Of a DNA stretch of 39,720 bases, positions 1-9,953 are shown in pieces. Numbering within the stretch: position 1 is the stretch's first letter; every line of letters begins with the position of its first letter. Source of the DNA: Prevotellaceae bacterium (GTDB taxonomy: Bacteria; Bacteroidota; Bacteroidia; Bacteroidales; Bacteroidaceae). Where the stretch lies: contig JAFLUT010000010.1 in the NCBI GenBank assembly GCA_022508665.1, forward strand, positions 1 through 39,720. Direction: 5' to 3'. The notes beneath the pieces are model-generated. The model saw only the letters and a program-made list of their open reading frames with translations, did not search any database and was not told the origin of the DNA. Made by a program: the position numbers and the translations under genes.

Positions 1-60
1 GGTTATATTTTGATAAATTTAAGTTTAATTTTATAAAATATAACTTATATTTTAAGAATG
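1..60 (+). repeat. AT-rich 21-bp tandem repeat, site A
   Basis: About three units of roughly 21 bases, each of the kind AAAATATAACTTATATTTT, run from the window edge to the start of the first gene. The same array in the same orientation lies at 29199-29283, including the right-hand border TTTTAAGAA followed by an alternating GC stretch. The period is a multiple of three, so the frame entering the next gene stays open through it and reads as heptapeptides such as FKFNFIK. The left border lies outside the window. Confidence 0.7.
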
Positions 61-68
61 CGCGCGGT

Positions 69-782
69 TTGGCACTGCTCATGCTGCTTGTGTTCATCTG
101 TGTCAGCCGTTTATCCATGGCGCAGACGGGGAAGGATGTGCTACGTGAGTGGACAGCAGCCAGCGTGGTCAGCGACGAAGAGGTGAAACGGTATGGCATC
201 GACTCGTGTTTCGTGGCACTCCCAATCAGCGATGCCGTTTTCAGCAGAATGCAAGGGAAATCATACAAGAGCGGTTGCACCGTGCCACGAGAGAACCTCC
301 GCTACCTTCATGTTCTGCACCGCAATGCGGACGGCAAGACGCAATTGGGGGAGGTTGTGTGCAACGCTGCTATCGCTAACGACCTGCTCGCTATTTTCAG
401 ACAACTATACGATGCGGCATATCCCATAGAGCGCATGGTGCTGATAGATGACTACGACGCTGATGACGAGCGGAGCATGACGGCAAACAATACCTCGTGC
501 TTCAATTTCCGCCCTGTGTCTGGCTCGACGAAACTGTCTAAGCATGCCCAAGGCCTTGCCATAGACATAAATCCTCTCTATAACCCCAGCATAAGTTTGG
601 GTACAGGCAAGGTGGAACCTTCGGCAGGCAAGCGGTACGCCGTTGAGCGCTCCAAAATCACTGACACGAAAGTGCCGCTAATCAATAAGAAAGACCTCTG
701 CTACCAACTGTTCAGAGAGCATGGCTTCAGTTGGGGAGGCAACTGGATGTCGAAGAAAGATTATCAGCATTTTGAAAAGTGA
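69..782 (+). CDS. M15-type zinc peptidase (peptidoglycan-cleaving, secreted)
   Basis: Likely a periplasmic peptidoglycan peptidase of the M15 D-Ala-D-Ala carboxypeptidase / L-Ala-D-Glu endopeptidase group. The motif SKHAQGLAIDIN (residues 157-168) supplies H159 and D166 as zinc ligands, and the C-terminal WMSKKDYQHFEK supplies H234, as in the M15B/C families. A hydrophobic segment at residues 3-17 ending SMAQ looks like a signal peptide. The start is uncertain: TTG at 69 and ATG at 81 are the in-frame choices and neither gives a basic N-terminus. An ATG at 58 lies in another frame and would give MRAV joined to the LALLMLL segment if one base were inserted near 68, so a frameshift in the signal peptide is possible. 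The gene directly abuts the AT-rich repeat. Family call fairly sure, start not. Confidence 0.75.
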   Translation: MALLMLLVFICVSRLSMAQTGKDVLREWTAASVVSDEEVKRYGIDSCFVALPISDAVFSRMQGKSYKSGCTVPRENLRYLHVLHRNADGKTQLGEVVCNAAIANDLLAIFRQLYDAAYPIERMVLIDDYDADDERSMTANNTSCFNFRPVSGSTKLSKHAQGLAIDINPLYNPSISLGTGKVEPSAGKRYAVERSKITDTKVPLINKKDLCYQLFREHGFSWGGNWMSKKDYQHFEK

Positions 783-867
783 GCGCAGACGTCAATCTTT
801 CTATATCATCTACCATATTTATAAAATTCTACATCTACTAACAGAATAATACCGCACAACACGCATC

Positions 868-1266
868 ATGAATACCGAAAACATCCTGCAACAGCATGGC
901 ATCCGCCCTACTGCCGTCCGCATCCTCGTATATCGAGCCGTTCAGCATCGCTCCGAGACCTTTTCGCTTGCTGATGTTGAGGAATGGCTGCCCGACATGG
1001 ACCGCTCCAGCATTTTCCGTGCCTTGCGGCTGTTTGCTGAGCATGACCTGCTGCATGAGATTGATGACGGTTCGGGAATAAGCAAATACTGCGTGTGCCG
1101 ATGTGAGGGGCTACACCACCTAAACCACATACATTTTGCCTGTACCCGATGTGGCAAGACTTATTGCCTTGAAGACCAGACTATTCCGGTCGTTGCTCTT
1201 CCCGACGGGTTTGTGCCTAATGACTATGAGTATGTGGTGAAAGGCATTTGTCCGCATTGCAGATGA
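868..1266 (+). CDS. Fur-family metal-responsive repressor
   Basis: A 132-residue protein of the Fur/Zur/PerR family, which binds DNA as a dimer when loaded with metal. The N-terminal winged helix runs from about residue 5 to 75 (QHGIRPTAVRILVYRAV, then a DRSSIFRALRLF recognition helix). The C-terminal dimerisation part holds a His-rich stretch (HHLNHIHF, 83-90) and a structural zinc site of C92, C95, C128 and C131. The spacing and the CGKTYCLED segment resemble Bacteroidetes Fur-like repressors often annotated only as transcriptional repressor. The ATG at 868 is the natural start, 85 bases after the peptidase gene. It is convergent with the YgiQ gene. The sequence does not settle which metal it senses. 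Confidence 0.85.
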   Translation: MNTENILQQHGIRPTAVRILVYRAVQHRSETFSLADVEEWLPDMDRSSIFRALRLFAEHDLLHEIDDGSGISKYCVCRCEGLHHLNHIHFACTRCGKTYCLEDQTIPVVALPDGFVPNDYEYVVKGICPHCR

Positions 1267-1330
1267 CCTGTATTTGAATCAAGGTTCAAAAGCAACAAGA
1301 ATGTGCAGGTTGATGTTTTGATAGCAACCG

Positions 1331-3169
1331 CTATTTTCTCCCGAAAAGTTTGTTGATAAGGTCTGTGCGCTGCATCTTCCGTAGCAGACGGATGATGTTC
1401 TGCCGTTCAGACGCTTTGTACCAAAAGAAGAACTGTCGTTGCGCAAGTTTTTCTTGCTGTGTTTTGGCTGAAAAGACTGGCTGCAAAGTGTATGGATGAA
1501 TGCCCGTGTACCATGTCTCGGTGGAAATGGTCATTGGTGTTGGCGTGAAGTCCTGCACCTGCTCAAGTTGGAAATTGAGGTCTTTGGTTATCACTGCCAA
1601 TTCTGCCATGTCCTCAGCAGTGCATCCGGGGTGGGAACTGATGAAGTAAGGGATGAGTTGCTGGCGCAGTTTGTGGCGACGATTTATGTCATCGAAGATG
1701 CACTTGAAATCATGAAACAGTTGGAAGGAAGGTTTGCGCATGAGGTCAAGCACACGGTCGGATGTGTGTTCGGGGGCAATTTTGAGGCGGCCGCTGACAT
1801 GGCGTGTTATGAGTTCTTCGATGTATTTCTTGTTGGCGCAGTTGGTCTGCTCGTTGCCAGTGTCGTGGAGCAGAAGGTCATATCTCACGCCTGAGCCGAT
1901 GAAACTCTTTTTTATGTCCGGCAGGGAATCGACAGAGCGGTAGATGTCGAGCAATGCCGAGTGGTCAATATTGAGGTTGTTGCAGATGTGTGGGTGGATG
2001 CACGACGGACGTTTGCATTTGTGGCACAGAGTCTGGTTTCGTCCACGCATGGCGTACATATTTGCCGACGGGCCTCCGAGGTCGCTCAGATAGCCTTTGA
2101 AATCTGGCATTTGCGTGATAGCCTTTACTTCTTTCAGAATGCTTTCCTTGCTGCGAGAAGTGATGAATTTGCCTTGATGTGCGGAAATGGTGCAGAAAGC
2201 ACATCCTCCGAAGCACCCACGATGAAGGCACACGGAGTGCTTTATCATGTCGTAGGCAGGGATGCGTTTGCCCTTGTATTTTGGGTGGGGCAGACGGGTG
2301 TAGGGAAGGTCGAAAGAATGGTCGAGTTCGTCCTGCGCAAGCGGTTGATAGGGAGGATTAACAACGGCGAAAAGCCCGTCAACCTCTTGTATTATTCTCT
2401 GCGCAGAGTATTTGTTGGACTCTTCTTCTATGTGCTTGAAATTCTCGGCTTGCACTTTCTTGTTTCGCAAGCATTCTTCGTGGCTGTGAAGAATGATGTC
2501 GTCTTGTTTTATTCCTCCGGGGATTTCGTTTCTATGCAAAAGCGAAACGGTCTGTTTCTGTGGGAAGCGTACCATGAGATTGCGGAACATTGGCACGTCT
2601 ATCTCGCAGTCTTGCTCCGCTAACAAATGCGCTAAGGACACTATTGGCTTCTCTCCCATGCCATAGATGAGAAGGTCTGCGCCCGAGGGGCAGAGGATGC
2701 ACTTTTGCAGAGAGTCTTGCCAATAGTCGTAGTGGGTGAGTCGACGAAGGCTTGCCTCGATGCCTCCAAGCACTACTGGCACATCGGGGTAGAGTTCTTT
2801 GAGTATCCGAGAATAGACGATTGTAGGATATTCGGGACGCAAATCATGCCGTCCGTCGGGAGAATAGGCATCTTCTGAGCGCAGTCGCTTGTTGGCTGTG
2901 TATTTGTTGACCATAGAGTCCATTGCACCGGGGGATATGCCAAAGAAGAGTCGAGGGCGACCGAGTTTGCGGAAGTCTCTGTAATCGCCATGCCAATCGG
3001 GCTGAGGAACTATGGCTACACGCAATCCTTCGGCTTCCAATATACGTCCTATGACTGCCATTCCGAATGAAGGGTGGTCAACGTAGGCGTCGCCTGAGAA
3101 GATGATGACATCGAGATAATCCCACCCGAGGCGTTCAAGTTCTTTTTTAGTTGTGGGAAGCCAAGTCAC
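1331..3169 (-). CDS. ygiQ: YgiQ family radical SAM protein (UPF0313)
   Basis: A radical S-adenosylmethionine enzyme of the YgiQ family, whose physiological substrate is not established. The N-terminal part (MTWLPTTKKELERLGWDYLD and GDAYVDHPSFG) is the family signature and resembles a B12-binding-like fold. The radical SAM core carries the 4Fe-4S ligands C319, C323 and C326 in RGCFGGCAFC, preceded by C314. Further cysteines follow (CHKCKRPSC), typical of the family. At 612 residues it is shorter than E. coli YgiQ, mainly at the C-terminus. The start codon is GTG at 3169; no ATG lies further upstream in frame. It stands alone between convergent fur and the minus-strand gene ending at 3236. Confidence 0.9.
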   Translation of the reverse strand: MTWLPTTKKELERLGWDYLDVIIFSGDAYVDHPSFGMAVIGRILEAEGLRVAIVPQPDWHGDYRDFRKLGRPRLFFGISPGAMDSMVNKYTANKRLRSEDAYSPDGRHDLRPEYPTIVYSRILKELYPDVPVVLGGIEASLRRLTHYDYWQDSLQKCILCPSGADLLIYGMGEKPIVSLAHLLAEQDCEIDVPMFRNLMVRFPQKQTVSLLHRNEIPGGIKQDDIILHSHEECLRNKKVQAENFKHIEEESNKYSAQRIIQEVDGLFAVVNPPYQPLAQDELDHSFDLPYTRLPHPKYKGKRIPAYDMIKHSVCLHRGCFGGCAFCTISAHQGKFITSRSKESILKEVKAITQMPDFKGYLSDLGGPSANMYAMRGRNQTLCHKCKRPSCIHPHICNNLNIDHSALLDIYRSVDSLPDIKKSFIGSGVRYDLLLHDTGNEQTNCANKKYIEELITRHVSGRLKIAPEHTSDRVLDLMRKPSFQLFHDFKCIFDDINRRHKLRQQLIPYFISSHPGCTAEDMAELAVITKDLNFQLEQVQDFTPTPMTISTETWYTGIHPYTLQPVFSAKTQQEKLAQRQFFFWYKASERQNIIRLLRKMQRTDLINKLFGRK

Positions 3170-3235
3170 TGATGTGTAGTGTTTTATAGATGTTATAGAA
3201 GGGTATAAAGTATCTTTATGCTATATATATGTATC

Positions 3236-6064
3236 TCATTCAAGGAATGTGAGGAACGCTTTGTACAAGTCATTCATCTTCTGCCGGTCAGTCATGCTTT
3301 CGAGAGGGAATCCAAGACGCACGAAGCGCTGAGGCTGGGCTATGGCAGAGAATGTGTTGTCGGAGTATGTGAGAATGGCGAATGCGTCTTTGTCTGGCTG
3401 CAAAACGCATGGGGCAGGTATGCTGTAACTCTGCGGATTCATTTCTCGGTATATGTTGAATGTCAGTCCGCATCCCTGTATCGTCTTATAGTCCTTGTTG
3501 GTAACAATGCCTGTCACTATGCCACCGATAGAAGGGCCGCCAGCGTTTGCAGCACTGAGTATGACTTTGCCACCATTATAATAATACAGTTCCACCATAC
3601 TGTTTGTCTGCTGATTGAACACTTTTTGAGTGCCATATATCATATCGACGATAGGATAGTCAGAGAGTTTCGATTTCTTGTTGAGCAAGGCGTTCTCGCT
3701 GCACGATGTGAAAGAATGTCTGCGGCTGAGCATGGCGGCATGTCCGTGTATGGCAACATAATCAAATGTATTGCCCATGACAATTTGCCCTTCCAGTTCG
3801 CTTCCGCTTGAAGCAAATTCGCCCACCGCCTCGCCTTCTGCCTTTGAGCGGTCGAAAATGAGTTGTCTGCCACAGAAGCCTGTGTATGCTCCGTATGGCA
3901 CTCCGGGATCGGCGTCGAGATCAAATCCGCATTCGGTAGGCGTGTCAATGATTGCTGGCCCTTCGAGGCGTGTGAAGGCATTGACAATCAAAACTGTGCC
4001 TTTGTTCTGCGAAGAAATTCCGCATGACAGCACTTCTGAAGGGAAACTCTCCCCGCCTTGGTTCAATGCCGTAACACGGAAAGAATACACTTGGTCTTGG
4101 TTGAGCGGCACGGTATAAGCAGTGCCTTGTACAACTGTTCCATTGTCAAAACCTCCGTCTCCGTGGCGTGTATAGACGATGTACTTTTGCGGAGTGGCGC
4201 TCGGTTCTATAGGGTCATTCACAGACGACCATGTGAGCGTGGCTGTTCCGTTGGCTTCATTAAGGCTTATGGCAAAATTGTCTACTGGCAGCGGCTGTAT
4301 GGTATAACTACGTCTATATAGCGTTGCAACATACTTTACCAATGTCTTGTATACAGAGCGGCTGAAATCAAACCTAAATTTCGGGTCATACGCACGTTTC
4401 ATGTCGGCGAAATTCTGATGACTCAGCATTTCGAGAATGCATGCAGGCGTTAGCGGCACCCTTGTTTCGCCATAATTCCTATTCCATAGTTGCCTTACCT
4501 GCCAGTCATATTTTCTTAAATCTGTATATAAGTTAGTAAGAAACATGCTCGCAAGGTCACGGGATACATAGCGGTCAAGCCCTGCACCTGTCTTTCCGTC
4601 GTTGAAGTTAGTTGTATATATTGACAATGGACCAACATACTGATCGTCTGTCATTATGCCGGCATCGGTGTGGAAAGCCACGCTGAGGTCTAACGGCACT
4701 TTTAGTCCTTCGGCATGTTCGGGGTCGTATATCGAACCTCCAAGCAGATAGTTTACTGCTGCGGAACGTGAATTGATGTCGTTGTTATAGTCATTGATTC
4801 CAAACGGCTCGGTATGTATGCTATAAGGAAATCCCATCCACTGAACACTGTATTTAGCCGCTTCCGCCCAGCGTGGCATTCCAGAAGGCCGAATGTGTTG
4901 AGTGGCGCTGACAGGCACGATGTTGCCCATGCCACCACCGAACCGAACCGCATCGGCACTCACTACGCCTTTCTGCTGACTGTGGTTGGACAATGTAACC
5001 ATGCCGTAGTCGTGCTGTCCTTCATCGAATTCGAATGTGCCAAGATACAGCCAAATGCCACCTCCGATTTGCTGGTTTACCTTAAATTCCGTCGCACCTC
5101 CTTTGTGGTGTACGGTATATGTGGCATCTGTGACGGCGTTTTCATGTGTACGATAAGTCACATACACGGCATAGCGCCCTTCTTTGGGTATGTCGGGAGT
5201 CCATTGCGCTATTTCCTCGTCTTTAAGCGATGATACGGTTGGGCAATACCTTGACGTGCCTGCTACAAATGGAGAGTCAATCGTCTCGTATATCTCTTTC
5301 AGATGAGCAAATCCTTTCTGTGGCGAGGTCATCCAATTTCCGTTCTTCTGCTTGGTGCGGAACGTCTCGGCGTATGTGCCGTCCTTGTGAGGCTGGTCAT
5401 TGTCAACAATCACTTCGCATGACTGGTAGTCTCTTTCACGAGGAGTGAACACCACAGCCCCTGCATTTTGCAACATTGGGATGATGTATGGCACAACGAA
5501 TGTCTGTGAGAGCAAATCTTCCGTTGTACAGAATAGTCTTGGCCGCTGCCATACCCACTCGCGCTTATCTGACTGGTAATACCTCCCATGGCTTTGCCAC
5601 AGGGCTATGTGATTGCCCTCTAATCCATCTGAGGCGGTGTAAGGACGGGAAATGTTCTTCACCCACTGCTCACCCTTATACTCATCTTTCAGCAGTCGTC
5701 CAGAGTCTTTCTTCCCTTTACGGAAAAAGTTCGGCACCAGTTCCTCAATTGGACGTCCGTCAGTCTCTATGACCACATCGTATTTCCTCATTTGGTTAGG
5801 CAGCAAGTCACGCACCTGACTGTATATGTCCTCTACATTCTGTGGCAGGAAATACTGCTCTTGAAATCCGCCTCCCATAACAATGCGAACTGTTTCTGTC
5901 TTGTTGTCCACCGTATATGACACGAGGGTCGACGGCACAATGTTGCAGTCCTTTCGTGCATAGTTCTTCGCCCACTCTTTCAGAGCCTTCTCCACATTTT
6001 GCGCATGTGCTTGGCATAAGAAGCACGACAAGAGAAGTGCTATTATATAATATCTTTGCTTCAT
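3236..6064 (-). CDS. secreted amidase-like protein with golvesin-type insert and FnIII domain ('xanthan lyase' family)
   Basis: A 942-residue exported protein with a Sec signal peptide (residues 1-21, cut after QAHA). Such Bacteroidales proteins are often labelled xanthan lyase. The sequence shows an amidase_3-like N-acetylmuramoyl-L-alanine amidase fold in two halves: SHG with H159, TTEDLL with E182 followed by NAGAVVFTPRERD (compare AGAKVVLTR), then AFHTDAG with H465 and ILEMLSHQN with E545. These match the three zinc ligands and catalytic Glu of that family. Between the halves, about 285-377, lies a golvesin C-like beta domain (GRYAVYVTYRT, IWLYLGTFEFDEG, ADAVRFGG). Residues 592-690 form a fibronectin type III domain, followed by a C-terminal domain I do not recognise. 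No lyase active site is visible. The amidase assignment is my inference from motif order; secretion is clear. Confidence 0.75.
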   Translation of the reverse strand: MKQRYYIIALLLSCFLCQAHAQNVEKALKEWAKNYARKDCNIVPSTLVSYTVDNKTETVRIVMGGGFQEQYFLPQNVEDIYSQVRDLLPNQMRKYDVVIETDGRPIEELVPNFFRKGKKDSGRLLKDEYKGEQWVKNISRPYTASDGLEGNHIALWQSHGRYYQSDKREWVWQRPRLFCTTEDLLSQTFVVPYIIPMLQNAGAVVFTPRERDYQSCEVIVDNDQPHKDGTYAETFRTKQKNGNWMTSPQKGFAHLKEIYETIDSPFVAGTSRYCPTVSSLKDEEIAQWTPDIPKEGRYAVYVTYRTHENAVTDATYTVHHKGGATEFKVNQQIGGGIWLYLGTFEFDEGQHDYGMVTLSNHSQQKGVVSADAVRFGGGMGNIVPVSATQHIRPSGMPRWAEAAKYSVQWMGFPYSIHTEPFGINDYNNDINSRSAAVNYLLGGSIYDPEHAEGLKVPLDLSVAFHTDAGIMTDDQYVGPLSIYTTNFNDGKTGAGLDRYVSRDLASMFLTNLYTDLRKYDWQVRQLWNRNYGETRVPLTPACILEMLSHQNFADMKRAYDPKFRFDFSRSVYKTLVKYVATLYRRSYTIQPLPVDNFAISLNEANGTATLTWSSVNDPIEPSATPQKYIVYTRHGDGGFDNGTVVQGTAYTVPLNQDQVYSFRVTALNQGGESFPSEVLSCGISSQNKGTVLIVNAFTRLEGPAIIDTPTECGFDLDADPGVPYGAYTGFCGRQLIFDRSKAEGEAVGEFASSGSELEGQIVMGNTFDYVAIHGHAAMLSRRHSFTSCSENALLNKKSKLSDYPIVDMIYGTQKVFNQQTNSMVELYYYNGGKVILSAANAGGPSIGGIVTGIVTNKDYKTIQGCGLTFNIYREMNPQSYSIPAPCVLQPDKDAFAILTYSDNTFSAIAQPQRFVRLGFPLESMTDRQKMNDLYKAFLTFLE

Positions 6065-6161
6065 TGCTTTTACTTATTATGAATTACAATGTAAGTAAAC
6101 AATTATTATCTCTATTATAAAAAATCGACAGTGATTTTGCTATATTATCACTCATATTGGA

Positions 6162-6169
6162 CAAAGGTA
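6162..6169 (-). promoter_or_regulatory. -7 box for the amidase-like gene
   Basis: On the minus strand TACCTTTG fits the Bacteroidetes -7 consensus TAnnTTTG and lies 98 bases upstream of the start codon at 6064. The -33 region is only T-rich. A repeated ACTCATATTG occurs at about 6150 and 6212 on the plus strand, flanking the box, and could be an operator. Confidence 0.5.
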
Positions 6170-6251
6170 AGCATTTTTTTTGAAATATGAAAAAAGGGCA
6201 GACTTTTTACTCATATTGCAACATATTTAAGGGAGAGTAAGAATGAATAAC

Positions 6252-6287
6252 AAAAAAGGCTGGACTATAAATATGTCCAACCTTTTT
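6252..6287 (-). terminator. rho-independent terminator of clpB
   Basis: A near-perfect hairpin: plus-strand arms 6253-6265 (AAAAAGGCTGGAC) and 6275-6287 (GTCCAACCTTTTT), one mismatch, 9-base loop. Read on the minus strand it ends in a run of T and lies just after the clpB stop codon. Confidence 0.85.
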
Positions 6288-6305
6288 ATATATTTCTATG
6301 TTTTG

Positions 6306-8393
<2,088 letters not shown>

Positions 8394-8462
8394 AGTTGCA
8401 GTTTAAGTTTAGTTTGTTATTATTTTTGCCAAACCATACTGCAACAACTGTTCCACAGACCC

Positions 8463-9803
8463 TCATTCGGTCATATTGTCATCATTTTCAGCGTTTTCTC
8501 TGTCATCTTGTCCTATTCCTAACATATCGGCAATAGCAGTATAGTACAAAATGTCATCCAAAGTACCATATTCCCCCATGCTCACATAGTTCTGCTCATT
8601 CACATTTATCGTCGGCGCAATGCTTCCATAATTATAGTTGCCCTCACCGTCAGCAACGTATGCCACCACGGGGAAAAGACAAACATGGAAGTTCTGCCCT
8701 ACCTCCTCCGTCATCACGTTCTGCCCTTTCGTAGGCAATCCGATTGTTATGACATTCTCCTCTCCCATCGAACATCGCAAAGAATGAATCAACCATTCTG
8801 CCGCACCTTGGGTATAGGCACTCGTAATGATATACACACGGTTCTTCCCAATGTTTCCTAACGACAAATCGTATGGCAAAACAACATTCTCTGCCGCATG
8901 AGCCTCATTTCTGAAAGTCCTCGCAAAAGCCCCGTCTCTACAATTCGGATTTACCACATAACTTGCCAATCGCTGCGCCATAGCGAGAGTACCATAGTTG
9001 CACAAACGTAAATCAAGCACAAACTCGTCCACTCCTCCACTCCGCATATACGCCATAATCTCATCCAACTTCTCACGATATTCAGCACCATTCCCACGTC
9101 CAGTTCCACGCTCCGCTGCATGCTCCACAAGGCGTGTACACATCACATATCCCACCTTCATCCCCTCTATATACATTATATTATATATAGGAAACGCTTC
9201 ATCCTCCACATATCCCGATGCACCAAGCGCAACAGCCGCTGTATCGCTCCAATAAAAGAAGTTTTCCGCCTCATCCACAGCAATATGCGTAACCTCCAAC
9301 GAGTGCGAGCCTCCACTTTTCAGTCTCGACATATTACTGCTCGAAATCCTATACCCGTCCAACGATGTAATAAAATCATTCCTCCTCAACCCTGCCGCTT
9401 CCGCAGGACTATTAGGATAAACCGTCATTAACCGCAACACCTGCTTCGTCGTCTGCCCCGTCGGGTCAGTCATCAGCACATAATCCATACCATAAGAATC
9501 TATATGGTTGAACTGCCCCCTCTCGTGAATATCCGCCACCAACGTGTCAATCTCCACATACGACCACACATCACTATGCCCACTCTTCGCCACCAAAGTA
9601 GATAAAAACGACGACGGAGCAGCAAAAAAACTCTTCCAATCTGGCGTATAATCCCCCAATCTATCAGCCCACAAATACTCGTCAAGCATCACATCATACA
9701 CCCAATGATTATGCTGTGTTTTCTCCTCATACTGATATGTGCGGTCTTCGCCACAGGAACAAAGAGAAAAAACAACAAAAAATACTGGTATAATCCTATT
9801 CAT
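8463..9803 (-). CDS. S41 peptidase-like lipoprotein, catalytic dyad lost
   Basis: A Bacteroidetes S41 (C-terminal processing peptidase) homologue, 446 residues from the ATG at 9803; a longer reading to 9881 would bury the lipoprotein signal. The signal MNRIIPVFFVVFSLCSC ends in a lipobox with acylated Cys at about residue 17. A PDZ-like segment follows (VYPNSPAEAAGLRRNDFITSLDG). The S41 core has KVGYVMCTRLV, GVDEFVLDLRLCNYG and RVYIITSAYTQGAAEWLIHSLR. In active members the last segment reads T-A-S-A-S-E with the first Ser catalytic, and the later one IG-x-x-T-x-GKN with catalytic Lys. Here they read TQGAAE (Gly333) and GLPTKGQN (Gln361), so both catalytic residues are gone. It probably binds rather than cleaves. 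After the stop codon the same frame stays open for 17 more codons. Confidence 0.85.
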   Translation of the reverse strand: MNRIIPVFFVVFSLCSCGEDRTYQYEEKTQHNHWVYDVMLDEYLWADRLGDYTPDWKSFFAAPSSFLSTLVAKSGHSDVWSYVEIDTLVADIHERGQFNHIDSYGMDYVLMTDPTGQTTKQVLRLMTVYPNSPAEAAGLRRNDFITSLDGYRISSSNMSRLKSGGSHSLEVTHIAVDEAENFFYWSDTAAVALGASGYVEDEAFPIYNIMYIEGMKVGYVMCTRLVEHAAERGTGRGNGAEYREKLDEIMAYMRSGGVDEFVLDLRLCNYGTLAMAQRLASYVVNPNCRDGAFARTFRNEAHAAENVVLPYDLSLGNIGKNRVYIITSAYTQGAAEWLIHSLRCSMGEENVITIGLPTKGQNVMTEEVGQNFHVCLFPVVAYVADGEGNYNYGSIAPTINVNEQNYVSMGEYGTLDDILYYTAIADMLGIGQDDRENAENDDNMTE

Positions 9804-9829
9804 TATCTCATTTATTCGTTTCTGTAATG

Positions 9830-9862
9830 CAAAGTTAATAAAAAACTCACTATCTTCACAAA
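9830..9862 (-). promoter_or_regulatory. promoter of the S41-like gene
   Basis: On the minus strand a TTTG (9859-9862) and TAACTTTG (9830-9837) are separated by 21 bases, matching the Bacteroidetes -33/-7 promoter. The start codon lies 27 bases downstream. This fit also supports the start at 9803. Confidence 0.75.
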
Positions 9863-9882
9863 CATTACAGTTTTTTAGCACC

Positions 9883-9920
9883 TTTTCTTGCCGACATCGG
9901 CAAGAAAATGACTATCTTTG
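9883..9920 (+). promoter_or_regulatory. fic promoter with perfect palindromic operator
   Basis: The -7 box TATCTTTG is at 9913-9920, 34 bases before the fic ATG. Directly upstream lies a perfect inverted repeat with 12-base arms TTTTCTTGCCGA (9883-9894) and TCGGCAAGAAAA (9897-9908) around a CA spacer. The palindrome fills the space between the -33 and -7 positions, where a repressor would block polymerase. It sits between divergent genes, so it is not a terminator. The Fic protein carries a predicted DNA-binding N-terminus, so autoregulation is a plausible inference. Confidence 0.75.
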
Positions 9921-9953
9921 CAAAAGATTTCATTATTTCATGCCGATAGAGAT

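Noticed and set aside
1..60. CRISPR or att site at the AT-rich repeats
   Set aside because: No spacers, strongly variable AT-only units, no integrase; tandem repeat is the simpler reading.
1961..2623. A 220-codon plus-strand frame opposite ygiQ
   Set aside because: Antisense to YgiQ, which is supported by family motifs and Fe-S cysteines.
3236..6064. Polysaccharide utilisation locus with 'xanthan lyase' and amylase
   Set aside because: No SusC/SusD pair or regulator is present, the amylase is cytoplasmic and 27 kb away, and the lyase label lacks catalytic support.
9883..9908. Intrinsic terminator
   Set aside because: The palindrome lies between two divergent genes and directly upstream of a -7 box, so there is no transcript to end; an operator fits better.
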